Shown: positions 1 through 6,086, counted from the first letter of the stretch. The stretch: DNA of 6,825 bases from Bacteroidales bacterium (GCA_003520925.1 DOTV01000088.1:1-6825), one strand, 5' to 3'. Notes: generated by a model not told the origin, from the sequence alone. Numbers and translations: made by a program.

Positions 1-238
1 CACTCTTTACTGAACATCCGAACGCAGATGTCACATCAGTCTGCATGGTTTGTCCCTGCACATCCATTACCTGTACCATGGTGCTGCTATTTAAATATTT
101 TACCGCCTTGTCGGTCGGATATTTGTATGACAGTTTTACTGCACCTCCGATATTCTGAGCTATTATGCATGAACAAAAACCGGAAAACACCAAAATAGTT
201 CCGGCTGAAATAAAAGATTTAATTAACTGACTTTTCAT
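1..238 (-). CDS. Secreted protein, N-terminal part (possibly DUF6263-like), cut by window edge
   Basis: An open frame reads leftward from an ATG at 238 and stays open for 79 codons to the window edge, so only the N-terminus is visible. The first 27 or so residues form a signal peptide: Lys at 2 and 7, a hydrophobic stretch at about 9-21, then a probable signal peptidase I site after Ala27 (IIA before QN). A lipobox-like FCSC at 21-24 is an alternative, so periplasmic versus lipid-anchored is undecided. The mature start (LSYKYPTDKAVKY, then VMDVQGQ) has the beta-strand style of Bacteroidota secreted proteins of the DUF6263 kind, but that family call rests on a remembered pattern and is weak. 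It diverges from the rhamnosidase gene across an 81-bp gap, with no Shine-Dalgarno upstream. The reading frame and export are well supported; the function is unknown. Confidence 0.75.
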   Translation of the reverse strand, partial: MKSQLIKSFISAGTILVFSGFCSCIIAQNIGGAVKLSYKYPTDKAVKYLNSSTMVQVMDVQGQTMQTDVTSAFGCSVKS

Positions 239-319
239 TGCTTTTTGATTTAAATAAATATTATTGTCTGATTAAAAGTTGAGGCATAAAATTTAACACT
301 ATTTCTTTAATTTTAGAGG
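239..319. promoter_or_regulatory. Divergent intergenic region with a weak promoter candidate
   Basis: This 81-bp AT-rich gap separates two divergent start codons and must hold at least one promoter if both genes are transcribed from here. On the plus strand an ATTG at 263-266 lies 20 bp before TAAAATTT at 287-294, which matches the Bacteroidota -33/-7 pattern only loosely (two mismatches to TAnnTTTG). No good TAnnTTTG was found on the minus strand. The sequence AGAGG directly abuts the ATG at 320, too close to act as a normal ribosome binding site. Confidence 0.25.
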
Positions 320-3082
320 ATGAAAAACAAAATATTGTGGATTTTCTGCCTGGCACTCAGCGCCAGTCAGATTCAGGCCGGAATAAAACCGGTCAGGTTA
401 ACCTGCGAATATCTTAAGAACCCTCCGGTTATAGATGTGCAGAATCCCCGACTGTCATGGATAAATATTGCTGATGATAATGAACGTGGACAGGCACAGA
501 CAGCTTGGGAAATAAGGGTTTCTGAAAGCAGGGATAAACTTCTTTCAGGCGATGCAGGTCTATGGAACAGCGGAAAGATAATTTCTGAGGCCTCTGTCAA
601 TATCCCATATAACGGAATAACCCTGAAATCGAGGCAGGATTGCTGGTGGCAGGTAAGAGTATGGGACAGGAAAGGCAGGATTTCGGAATGGAGCGAACCT
701 GCCTTCTGGAGCATGGGAATCCTGAAACCTGAAGAGTGGAGCGCCAGTTGGATAGGAGCTCCATGGCAGGATGAATCAGCGTTGCCTAAACCATCCGCTC
801 CAAAATCAAGAACAGGACGGACATCAGCTTCAAGCCCTATGCCTCCACCTGCTCCGATGCTTCGGAAAGGTTTTAATATAAATAAACCGGTTGAGTCTGC
901 CCGGGCATATGTCACCGGACTGGGATATTTTGAATTCTATGCAAACGGGAAGAAGGTCAGTGACGATGTGCTGGTCCCAAATCTTACACTCTATGGCAAA
1001 CGCGATGATCTCGGACCAATCGGTGCCATGATCAGGAATAATTTCAGGGAATATCGTGTAATGTACCTTTCATATGATTTAAAGGATTATCTTAAGGAGG
1101 GTGAGAATGTTATTGGTGCCATGCTCGGAAATGGTTTTTACAACCCATCGAGCTATTGGTGCGAAGGTTATGGATCTCCAAGGTTCCTTGGTCAGATACA
1201 CATCAAATATTCCGATGGCACTGAACAGGTTATAGTCAGCGACCAGAACTGGAAAGCGGCTGAAAGCCCTGTGACCATGGACCTTATTTATGACGGTGAG
1301 TATTACGATGCACGCCTTGAGCAGCCGGGATGGTGCAATGCCGGCTTTGATGACTCGGCATGGAGAAACGCAGTAATAAGAAAATCTCCTGAAGGTATCC
1401 TGAAAGCCCATATGTCACCGACAGACAAAGTTATGGAAAGCCTGGCTCCGGTGAAAACAGAAAAACTTGGAGATGGTCATTTCAGGGTCGATTTCGGACA
1501 GGAGATATCCGGGTGGGTTCGTCTTAATAATATAACCGGGGAAGCTGGCAGAAGAATCGATATCAAATATATTTGCGAGTCTCCTGTGGGGAACAACTTC
1601 TATATAATGAAAGGGGGTTCGCCTGAATCATACTCGGCGAGATTTACATGGTTCGTTTTCAGGGAGGTTGAAATTACAAACTGGCCTGGTGAATTTAATC
1701 CTGAAAAATTGAGAGCTGAAGCTGTATACACTGACATTGAGACCACGGGAAAATTCGAATGTTCAAATCAGCTCTTCAATTCAATAAACAGGATCTGGTG
1801 GAGAAGCCAGACTGATAATATGCATGGTGGTGTTGCCAGCGACTGTCCTCACAGGGAAAGGTCTCCATATACAGGCGACGGTCAGGTCGCCTGCGTGACA
1901 GTTATGCATAATTTTGATGCAAGGGCATTTTATACAAAATGGATACGAGATATTTACGGGGCCCAAAATCCAGAAACAGGTTATGTTCCCAACGGAGCAC
2001 CCTGGCAGCCGGGATGCGGAGGAGGCGTCGGATGGGGTGCCGCAATGAACATAATGCCGTGGGAATTCTACCTTCATTACGGTGATCTTGAAATGCTGAG
2101 GAAGAACTATGACGGGATGAAGGGATATATTAAATATATGCTCACCTGGACAAATGATAAGGGTATAATGCTGTCGCAGGCACCTGACAAAGATAGGCCA
2201 AACCAGTGGATGAACCTCGGCGACTGGGTGGCTCCGGGCAAATTACCGTCTGCTGAAATGGTCCACACATTCTTTCTATGGCGTTGTTCTGATCTGACGT
2301 CAATGGCAGCAAAGGCACTCGGTAATTCAGATGACTTTAAATACTATAATGAGCTGGCAGAGAAGGTCAAGAAAGCTTTTCAAACAAAATTTTATGATAA
2401 GGAGAAGGGTACCTATGGACCTTATGGCGGCAATATCTTCGCACTTAAAATGGGAGTTCCTGACGATCAGAAAGAGTCTGTTATAACTGCTCTTAAATCC
2501 GATATCAGAGCAGCAGGCGATCACCTCGATACAGGAATCTTCGGCACACAATTCTTCTTTGAGGTACTCTCCGAGAACGGCCTTCAGGAACTGGCATGCA
2601 AGGTCATGGACCAGCGTACACAGCCCTCCTATGGCTGGTGGATCGAACAGGGAGCAACAACTACATGGGAGCAGTGGGATGGATCCAATTCACGCAATCA
2701 CCCTATGTTCGGAGGTGGAATAACATGGCTTTACCGTAAGCTGGCCGGAATGAATGCTGATCCCGGACAGCCCGGATACCATCATATAATATTCAGACCT
2801 CAGCCTGCAGGTGACATTACATTTACTTCTTATTCCAACCTTACCCCTTTCGGGCAGGCATCAATTTCCTGGAAGAAAGAACAAACAAGGTTTAAATTGG
2901 ATATTTCAGTACCGGTCGGATCCACATCAACAGTTTATGTACCTTCAGCAAACAGAGGAAAAGTAATGGAAAACGGCAGGAAAATTAAAAGGTCAGAAGA
3001 CATCTCCTTTATAGGAACCGAAGAAGGATATACCGTATTTAAAGTACGTTCAGGTAATTACAAATTTGAAACAAAACTGTAG
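320..3082 (+). CDS. GH78 family alpha-L-rhamnosidase, exported
   Basis: Predicted to hydrolyse terminal alpha-L-rhamnosyl residues from glycans or glycosides by the inverting GH78 mechanism, in the periplasm or at the surface. Its 920 residues are normal for the family. A signal peptide ends near Ala20 (QIQA). The order is: Fn3-like N-terminal region (PVRLTCEYLKNP from about 24), N-terminal beta-sandwich with FEFYANGKKVSDD (about 190-360), a second beta domain (about 385-480), (alpha/alpha)6 catalytic barrel (about 488-815), and C-terminal beta-sandwich (about 818-900). The motif SDCPHRERSPYTGD places acidic residues at Asp508, Glu513 and Asp520, the same spacing as Asp567, Glu572 and Asp579 in Bacillus RhaB. 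TTWEQW supplies Glu784, matching RhaB Glu841. All catalytic positions are therefore present. A Pro/Ser/Lys-rich stretch at about 153-183 probably forms a linker. The gene stands alone: divergent on its left, convergent on its right across 52 bp with no clear terminator. Substrate linkage cannot be read from sequence. Confidence 0.96.
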   Translation: MKNKILWIFCLALSASQIQAGIKPVRLTCEYLKNPPVIDVQNPRLSWINIADDNERGQAQTAWEIRVSESRDKLLSGDAGLWNSGKIISEASVNIPYNGITLKSRQDCWWQVRVWDRKGRISEWSEPAFWSMGILKPEEWSASWIGAPWQDESALPKPSAPKSRTGRTSASSPMPPPAPMLRKGFNINKPVESARAYVTGLGYFEFYANGKKVSDDVLVPNLTLYGKRDDLGPIGAMIRNNFREYRVMYLSYDLKDYLKEGENVIGAMLGNGFYNPSSYWCEGYGSPRFLGQIHIKYSDGTEQVIVSDQNWKAAESPVTMDLIYDGEYYDARLEQPGWCNAGFDDSAWRNAVIRKSPEGILKAHMSPTDKVMESLAPVKTEKLGDGHFRVDFGQEISGWVRLNNITGEAGRRIDIKYICESPVGNNFYIMKGGSPESYSARFTWFVFREVEITNWPGEFNPEKLRAEAVYTDIETTGKFECSNQLFNSINRIWWRSQTDNMHGGVASDCPHRERSPYTGDGQVACVTVMHNFDARAFYTKWIRDIYGAQNPETGYVPNGAPWQPGCGGGVGWGAAMNIMPWEFYLHYGDLEMLRKNYDGMKGYIKYMLTWTNDKGIMLSQAPDKDRPNQWMNLGDWVAPGKLPSAEMVHTFFLWRCSDLTSMAAKALGNSDDFKYYNELAEKVKKAFQTKFYDKEKGTYGPYGGNIFALKMGVPDDQKESVITALKSDIRAAGDHLDTGIFGTQFFFEVLSENGLQELACKVMDQRTQPSYGWWIEQGATTTWEQWDGSNSRNHPMFGGGITWLYRKLAGMNADPGQPGYHHIIFRPQPAGDITFTSYSNLTPFGQASISWKKEQTRFKLDISVPVGSTSTVYVPSANRGKVMENGRKIKRSEDISFIGTEEGYTVFKVRSGNYKFETKL

Positions 3083-3134
3083 TCGGAATAGTTACAAGAA
3101 ACTGACAGCTAGCACTCTGCAGAATCAGAACCAG

Positions 3135-3800
3135 TCATTTCAGCTTTATCTTTAGGACACCGTTTGCGCCCATGGAGCCATACATTGTTGCGCCCACATC
3201 ATCTACAAATTCGATCGATTTAACATAGTGCGGATCTATATATGAAATATCTGAAACGATTTTTTCGTCAACAACAAGCAGAACACCGGGTGCACGGTCG
3301 AATGATCTCACCTTAGTATTAACGATCGAATTTCCCTTAACCCTGACATTGTAAATCTCACTTGCAATGGCATCATATATTGAATTATATTTTGAGTAAT
3401 CCTTTTCATTCTTCTTTTCCTTTTCAATAACAGCATTTTTAAGAACCTGTTCTGAAATATGACCATGACTGATGGCATCATTGAAATTCTGAAGATTATC
3501 GTTATAACCGAGATTAATCTTATAAACAAGTCCAGTTTTAACCTTTTGCTTTTTCTCGATAAAACCCGAGGCTGAGACTTTCAGAACATCCTTCTTGAAA
3601 CATTTAACCGAAAACCTTCCCGAAGAATCAGTAAAAACCGACTCACCTGCCTTAAGGGATATAATTGTTACATGGTTCAATGGAATGGTGTTAAATGAGG
3701 TCACAACCCCGCTGACAGATTGCAAATCCTGGGCATATAATGTCGCCCCGGATAATATCGATATTAATGACAAAACAATTAAAGAAATATTTGTTTTCAT
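3135..3800 (-). CDS. Exported CarboxypepD_reg-like plus TonB-plug-like protein without a barrel
   Basis: This 221-residue protein starts at the ATG at 3800. The upstream in-frame TTG at 3821 lies inside the predicted -7 box and was rejected. A signal peptide ends at Ala23 (LYAQ). Residues 28-95 match the carboxypeptidase-regulatory-like beta-sandwich that begins most SusC-type receptors (VSGVVTSFNTIPLNHVTI, TDSSGRFSVK, LKVSASGF). Residues 100-136 are polar, charged and probably helical. Residues 137-221 resemble a TonB-receptor plug: NSIYDAI, then LLVVDEKIVSDISYIDP, then MYGSMGANGV at 206-215. The stop follows four residues later, exactly where a receptor would enter its 22-strand barrel. The frame is intact, with its own promoter, so this looks like a genuine short protein and not a broken receptor. 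Plug-like tails also occur outside receptors, for example on Bacteroidota M56/BlaR1-type proteins. It cannot be a transport channel by itself; a periplasmic binding or signalling role is only inference. Confidence 0.88.
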   Translation of the reverse strand: MKTNISLIVLSLISILSGATLYAQDLQSVSGVVTSFNTIPLNHVTIISLKAGESVFTDSSGRFSVKCFKKDVLKVSASGFIEKKQKVKTGLVYKINLGYNDNLQNFNDAISHGHISEQVLKNAVIEKEKKNEKDYSKYNSIYDAIASEIYNVRVKGNSIVNTKVRSFDRAPGVLLVVDEKIVSDISYIDPHYVKSIEFVDDVGATMYGSMGANGVLKIKLK

Positions 3801-3818
3801 GTCCTGGAATGCTTTAAG

Positions 3819-3826
3819 CAAATATA
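3819..3826 (-). promoter_or_regulatory. Bacteroidota -7 promoter box for the plug-domain gene
   Basis: Read on the minus strand this is TATATTTG, a perfect match to TAnnTTTG. It lies 18 bp upstream of the ATG at 3800, implying a leader of only about 10-15 nt. No good TTTG is found at the expected -33 distance; CCTG is the nearest candidate. The promoter call therefore rests on the -7 box and its position. Confidence 0.55.
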
Positions 3827-3909
3827 AGAATAAAAGTCGTTACAGGATTGTTTGAAAATACCTGGATTAACTACTTTATGTAAACCTGGTTAATGAGCCG
3901 GATTAGTAA

Positions 3910-4089
3910 TTAACGCCTATAAATATACAGAGTGTTAGCGGTACTGACTTTTGCCGAACATTTGCGGGCCTCTTTTTTTGACCTCCCTGAATATGCTGAA
4001 TAAAGTGAATCAGAACACGAAATGCTGATCAATAAGAAAAAAAGAATGGCAAAAAGAATGTATTTTTTGCTTTTTAATTCCGTGGGCAT
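3910..4089 (-). CDS. Small probable lipoprotein, 59 aa
   Basis: The ATG at 4089 opens a 59-residue frame; an upstream in-frame TTG at 4110 is less likely. Residues 6-9 are Lys-rich, 10-24 are strongly hydrophobic (YILFAILFFLLISIS), and Cys25 follows in ISISC, which fits a permissive lipobox. The mature part would be only 35 residues, basic (Arg/Lys at 36, 38, 39, 42, 43, 47, 58, 59) with a second Cys at 44 and an RR end. Very short lipoproteins with basic tails and an extra Cys are common in Bacteroidota and generally have no known function. The charge-hydrophobic-Cys layout supports a real gene, but so short a frame in AT-rich DNA could arise by chance. TAAGTTTT (minus strand, 4098-4105) is a 7-of-8 match to the -7 box and would give an extremely short leader. 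Confidence 0.5.
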   Translation of the reverse strand: MPTELKSKKYILFAILFFLLISISCSDSLYSAYSGRSKKEARKCSAKVSTANTLYIYRR

Positions 4090-4105
4090 ACTGTGATTAA
4101 AACTT

Positions 4106-4122
4106 ATCAATTAAGAATTGAT
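4106..4122. repeat. 17-bp perfect palindrome upstream of the small lipoprotein gene
   Basis: Arms ATCAATT (4106-4112) and AATTGAT (4116-4122) flank a 3-bp spacer AAG. It lies 16 bp upstream of the ATG at 4089 and abuts the candidate -7 element, a position suited to an operator. There is no T-run on either side to suggest a terminator. Short AT palindromes do occur by chance. Confidence 0.4.
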
Positions 4123-4423
4123 TATTGAACTTCTTCTCTGACACTATAAAAGTAACCTTATTTTCTTCCCGCAAAATAACAACAAAAATGATTTTGACCA
4201 ATAACGTTAACAAGGATGTAAACATTCGGAATTTAACTATAAATGGAAATCGCGAAAATATCCGCCTTTGCCGGTTGAGAAAAAATCAGATGAGGCCGCT
4301 ATTATTTCTTTTTACTCTCAAATATTGATAAAAAATGATAAAAAAGTCAAACCAATTGAGTGAAAAGTGTAAGAATTTGAGATTTATATGCCCTAATTTA
4401 AAAGTGCAAAAGTACATAAGGAA
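4123..4423. other. AT-rich spacer with no convincing gene
   Basis: About 300 bp separate the divergent small lipoprotein gene and the 71-codon gene. A plus-strand frame at 4125-4328 opens with TTG and has no recognisable protein features. No tRNA, riboswitch or terminator was recognised. The notable content is a set of A6 tracts and a 10-bp tandem repeat near 4326-4345, annotated separately. The right end leads into the promoter of the 71-codon gene. Confidence 0.5.
4326..4345. repeat. Two tandem copies of TGATAAAAAA
   Basis: The 10-bp unit TGATAAAAAA occurs twice with no gap (4326-4335 and 4336-4345). This places two A6 tracts exactly one helical turn apart. A third A6 tract at 4280-4285 starts 50 bp earlier, so it is roughly in phase. 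Phased A-tracts are known to bend DNA. The repeat lies about 80 bp upstream of the -7 box at 4424. Confidence 0.6.
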
Positions 4424-4431
4424 TAGATTTG
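4424..4431 (+). promoter_or_regulatory. Bacteroidota -7 promoter box for the 71-codon gene
   Basis: TAGATTTG is a perfect TAnnTTTG match, 34 bp upstream of the ATG at 4466, giving a leader of roughly 25-30 nt. A TTTA at 4397-4400 is the nearest -33 candidate, at a slightly long 23-bp spacing, so the -33 half is weak. Confidence 0.55.
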
Positions 4432-4465
4432 ACTGATTCTTCTCATTGACCTGAACCGAAAAACT

Positions 4466-4681
4466 ATGACAAAAATGGAAATCCAATCAAAAAAGGTTCC
4501 GGAAGTGGAACAGAAGACTAAACGGGTTAAAGTATGCAAGTTTCCTCCCACATGGATAGAAGTCCCGGTGGATATCCCTGATGAGAACGCAATTACTCAG
4601 TTTATCAGCAGGCAGAACCGTTCGGAGGACTTTCTGGACAGGAAAATATTCGAAATGAGATACGCCAGGACTAATATCTGA
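4466..4681 (+). CDS. Hypothetical hydrophilic protein, 71 aa
   Basis: I do not recognise this protein. It starts at ATG 4466; a second in-frame ATG at 4475 is possible and there is no Shine-Dalgarno to choose between them. There is no signal peptide or membrane segment, so it is predicted to be cytoplasmic, unlike nearly all its neighbours. Residues 1-25 are Lys-rich, followed by CKFPPTWIEVPVDIPDE (24-40) and a charged, probably helical C-terminal part (41-66) rich in Arg, Asp, Glu and Phe. Coding status is supported by clearly higher GC than the flanking spacers, mixed codon use that looks like the neighbouring genes, an ATG start and an upstream perfect -7 box. The single Cys at 24 does not suggest a metal site. 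It is monocistronic as far as can be seen, 163 bp before the next gene, which has its own promoter. A small regulator or nucleic-acid-associated protein is possible, but nothing shows it. Confidence 0.65.
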   Translation: MTKMEIQSKKVPEVEQKTKRVKVCKFPPTWIEVPVDIPDENAITQFISRQNRSEDFLDRKIFEMRYARTNI

Positions 4682-4687
4682 CCTTAA

Positions 4688-4717
4688 CTATTCGTAATAG
4701 ACACTTCTGTCCGGACA
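4688..4717. repeat. Cluster of short inverted repeats after the 71-codon gene
   Basis: Three short inverted repeats sit just past the stop at 4681: CTATT-CGT-AATAG (4688-4700), GACA-CTTC-TGTC (4700-4711) and the 10-bp palindrome TGTCCGGACA (4708-4717), followed by ACTTTTTT. The T-run is suggestive of termination, but the stem nearest to it has no loop and the looped stems are short and lie too far from it. It may be a weak terminator or a protein-binding site. Confidence 0.3.
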
Positions 4718-4736
4718 ACTTTTTTACTGGCATTTA

Positions 4737-4767
4737 TTGACTTGGATTTAAGCTATTCTTATCTTTG
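4737..4767 (+). promoter_or_regulatory. Complete Bacteroidota -33/-7 promoter for the FISUMP lipoprotein gene
   Basis: TTG at 4737-4739 (within ATTG) and a perfect -7 box TATCTTTG at 4760-4767 are separated by 20 bp, the expected spacing. Transcription would start near 4773, leaving a leader of about 70 nt before the ATG at 4845. This is the best-formed promoter in the window. Confidence 0.7.
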
Positions 4768-4800
4768 TCATTGCAGATAAGAAGTCATTGCTGTTATCTG
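4759..4800. promoter_or_regulatory. Three alternating TTATCT/AGATAA half-sites over the promoter and transcript start
   Basis: TTATCT (4759-4764) overlaps the -7 box, its reverse complement AGATAA is at 4775-4780, and TTATCT returns at 4794-4799. The second and third extend to a perfect 7-bp pair, CAGATAA (4774-4780) and TTATCTG (4794-4800), with a 13-nt loop. In RNA this would place a hairpin at or near the 5' end of the transcript. In DNA it could be an operator. The sequence does not decide between the two. Confidence 0.4.
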
Positions 4801-4844
4801 GTCGAATTTCTATTTTCTGATATCCGGTGTTACGATTGTTTATT

Positions 4845-5852
4845 ATGCAGAAGAGAAACATTTTAAATACTTTGTTTTTGCTTCAGATTGTCTGTCTGCC
4901 TGTTCTATTTATTAGCTGTGAAAAGGAGAAGGCTATCACCCTGCCAGTTCTTTCAACCTCATGGTTGACAGATATTACACCTGAATCGGCAACATGCGGA
5001 GTAACCATCATCTCTGATGGTGGTGAAATTTTACTGAACAGAGGCATCTGCTGGAGTACACACCCTAACCCGACTGTTTCAGATTTTATTACATCAGACG
5101 GTGTTGGATCCAGCAGCTACGTCAGCAAAATTACAGGATTGCGTAGCGGGACACATTATTATATACGTGCGTATGCAACAAACAGCGAAGGTACTGCTTA
5201 TGGCAATGAAATCATTTTTATTACACCCCTGACCGACATTGAAGGAAATCTTTACAATACTGTAAGAATCGGAGATCAGGTTTGGATGAGAGAAAATCTG
5301 AGAACAACAAAGTATAATGATAACACAAACATACCTGTTGTTACTGAAAATGCTTTATGGATAACTTTGACTTCTCCTGCCTGCAGCTGGTATCTGGTAA
5401 ACGAATCCGATGGTGTTAATAACTATGGAGTACTCTATAACTGGTTCGCCGTTAACACTGATAAACTTTGTCCGTCCGGCTGGCATGTGCCAGATGAAGA
5501 TGAATGGAATACACTGGTAACATTCGTGGGCGGAGCATATTATGCGGGCGGCATATTAAAGGAGCAGGGAACAGGACATTGGACAAATCCAAATTACGGA
5601 GCATCCGACTACTATGGATTTACTGCCCTCCCGGGCGGTTTCCGGACAGGATTAAATACCGGGTCCTTTCGTGCAATGGGATATCTTGGACGGTGGTGGG
5701 TAAATACAGATACCCCAAATCCCTGGTGGGATAATACAGATCCTGCTTCAAGGTGGGCAAGATGCCGAACGATATTTTTTGACAGTGCCGAAGTAATTCT
5801 GGGAATGGGTCTGAAAACAAATGGCTATTCGGTCAGATGCGTTAAGGACTAA
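4845..5852 (+). CDS. Fn3-FISUMP domain lipoprotein
   Basis: This 335-residue protein is predicted to be lipid-anchored in the outer membrane or at the surface. The ATG at 4845 is preferred because it places a short basic start (QKR) just before the hydrophobic segment, whereas an upstream GTG at 4827 would only lengthen the leader. The signal peptide ends in the lipobox FISC with Cys25, followed by EKEK. Residues about 33-128 form an Fn3-like repeat typical of Bacteroidota surface proteins (RGICWSTHPNPTVS, then GLRSGTHYYIRAYATNSEG, then AYGNE). Residues about 131-335 are a FISUMP (Fibrobacter succinogenes major paralogous) domain: DIEGNLYNTVRIGDQVWM, YGVLYNWFAV, LCPSGWHVPDEDEW (Trp213), GFTALPGGF at 258-266, and the ending GYSVRCVKD. 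These are hallmark motifs, and the domain appears complete. FISUMP domains look C-type-lectin-like, related to formylglycine-generating-enzyme folds; their role is mostly unknown, with adhesion or glycan binding often supposed. It is a single-gene unit. Confidence 0.93.
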   Translation: MQKRNILNTLFLLQIVCLPVLFISCEKEKAITLPVLSTSWLTDITPESATCGVTIISDGGEILLNRGICWSTHPNPTVSDFITSDGVGSSSYVSKITGLRSGTHYYIRAYATNSEGTAYGNEIIFITPLTDIEGNLYNTVRIGDQVWMRENLRTTKYNDNTNIPVVTENALWITLTSPACSWYLVNESDGVNNYGVLYNWFAVNTDKLCPSGWHVPDEDEWNTLVTFVGGAYYAGGILKEQGTGHWTNPNYGASDYYGFTALPGGFRTGLNTGSFRAMGYLGRWWVNTDTPNPWWDNTDPASRWARCRTIFFDSAEVILGMGLKTNGYSVRCVKD

Positions 5853-5885
5853 AACTATACTTTATTGTCTGTAATAATCCATCAG

Positions 5886-5910
5886 GTCAACTAAAGAAAA
5901 TTAGGTTGAC
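5886..5910. repeat. Hairpin-forming inverted repeat after the FISUMP gene
   Basis: GTCAACTAA (5886-5894) and TTAGGTTGAC (5901-5910) are complementary over nine pairs with one bulged G and a 6-nt loop AGAAAA. It lies 33 bp past the stop codon, where a terminator or 3'-end stabilising hairpin is expected. No T-run follows on either strand, so it is not a standard rho-independent terminator. Confidence 0.45.
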
Positions 5911-5980
5911 ATTCTTAATAAATCACCAGCGATTTGATTCCAAATTACCATTTTTAATAAAATCTGATTTGATCATCAGG

Positions 5981-6033
5981 TTATTTGACCAAATAGAATA
6001 ATTATTTGACTGAAACACATTGATTTGCTTGAC
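5981..6033 (+). repeat. Phased TTGAC direct repeats upstream of the 187-codon gene
   Basis: The 9-bp word TTATTTGAC occurs at 5981-5989 and again at 6002-6010, exactly 21 bp apart (two helical turns). A third TTGAC at 6029-6033 starts 23 bp after the previous one and overlaps the candidate -33 element. Same-face, promoter-proximal direct repeats are the usual arrangement of activator sites, but the region is AT-rich and the third copy is only five bases. Confidence 0.4.
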
Positions 6034-6059
6034 AAGCCTTTAAACAGTATCTAAATTTA
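6028..6059 (+). promoter_or_regulatory. Candidate promoter for the 187-codon gene
   Basis: CTTG (6028-6031) and TAAATTTA (6052-6059) are separated by 20 bp. The -7 box matches TAnnTTTG except at the last base. The implied leader is about 20-25 nt before the ATG at 6087. The surroundings are very AT-rich, which lowers confidence. Confidence 0.45.
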
Positions 6060-6086
6060 TATGATTATTAATATAATTATTAATTT

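Noticed and set aside
373..915. Minus-strand 180-codon frame inside the rhamnosidase gene
   Set aside because: It is fully antisense to a well-supported GH78 gene with conserved motifs in the other frame; such shadows are expected in coding DNA.
3083..3134. Possible terminator between the convergent rhamnosidase and plug-domain genes
   Set aside because: Only scattered short complementarities were found in these 52 bp and no T-run follows on either strand.
3308..3529. Minus-strand 73-codon frame inside the plug-domain gene
   Set aside because: It overlaps the CarboxypepD_reg/plug gene in another frame on the same strand, and the overlapped frame carries the recognisable domains.
3135..3800. 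Plug-domain gene as a pseudogene fragment of a SusC receptor
   Set aside because: The frame is uninterrupted, has a start, a signal peptide and a perfect -7 box, and ends with a clean stop. The downstream DNA is another gene and shows no barrel remnant.
4125..4328. Plus-strand open frame of 67 codons in the spacer
   Set aside because: It opens with TTG, has no ribosome binding or promoter match at a sensible distance, has AT-rich composition like the spacer, and shows no domain or signal features.
4708..4726. TGTCCGGACA followed by a T-run as a rho-independent terminator
   Set aside because: The palindrome leaves no loop; allowing a 4-nt loop leaves only three base pairs, too weak for a confident terminator call.
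4827..4844. GTG at 4827 as the start of the FISUMP lipoprotein
   Set aside because: The ATG at 4845 gives a compact, typical lipoprotein signal with Cys25; the extension adds six residues with no supporting signal.
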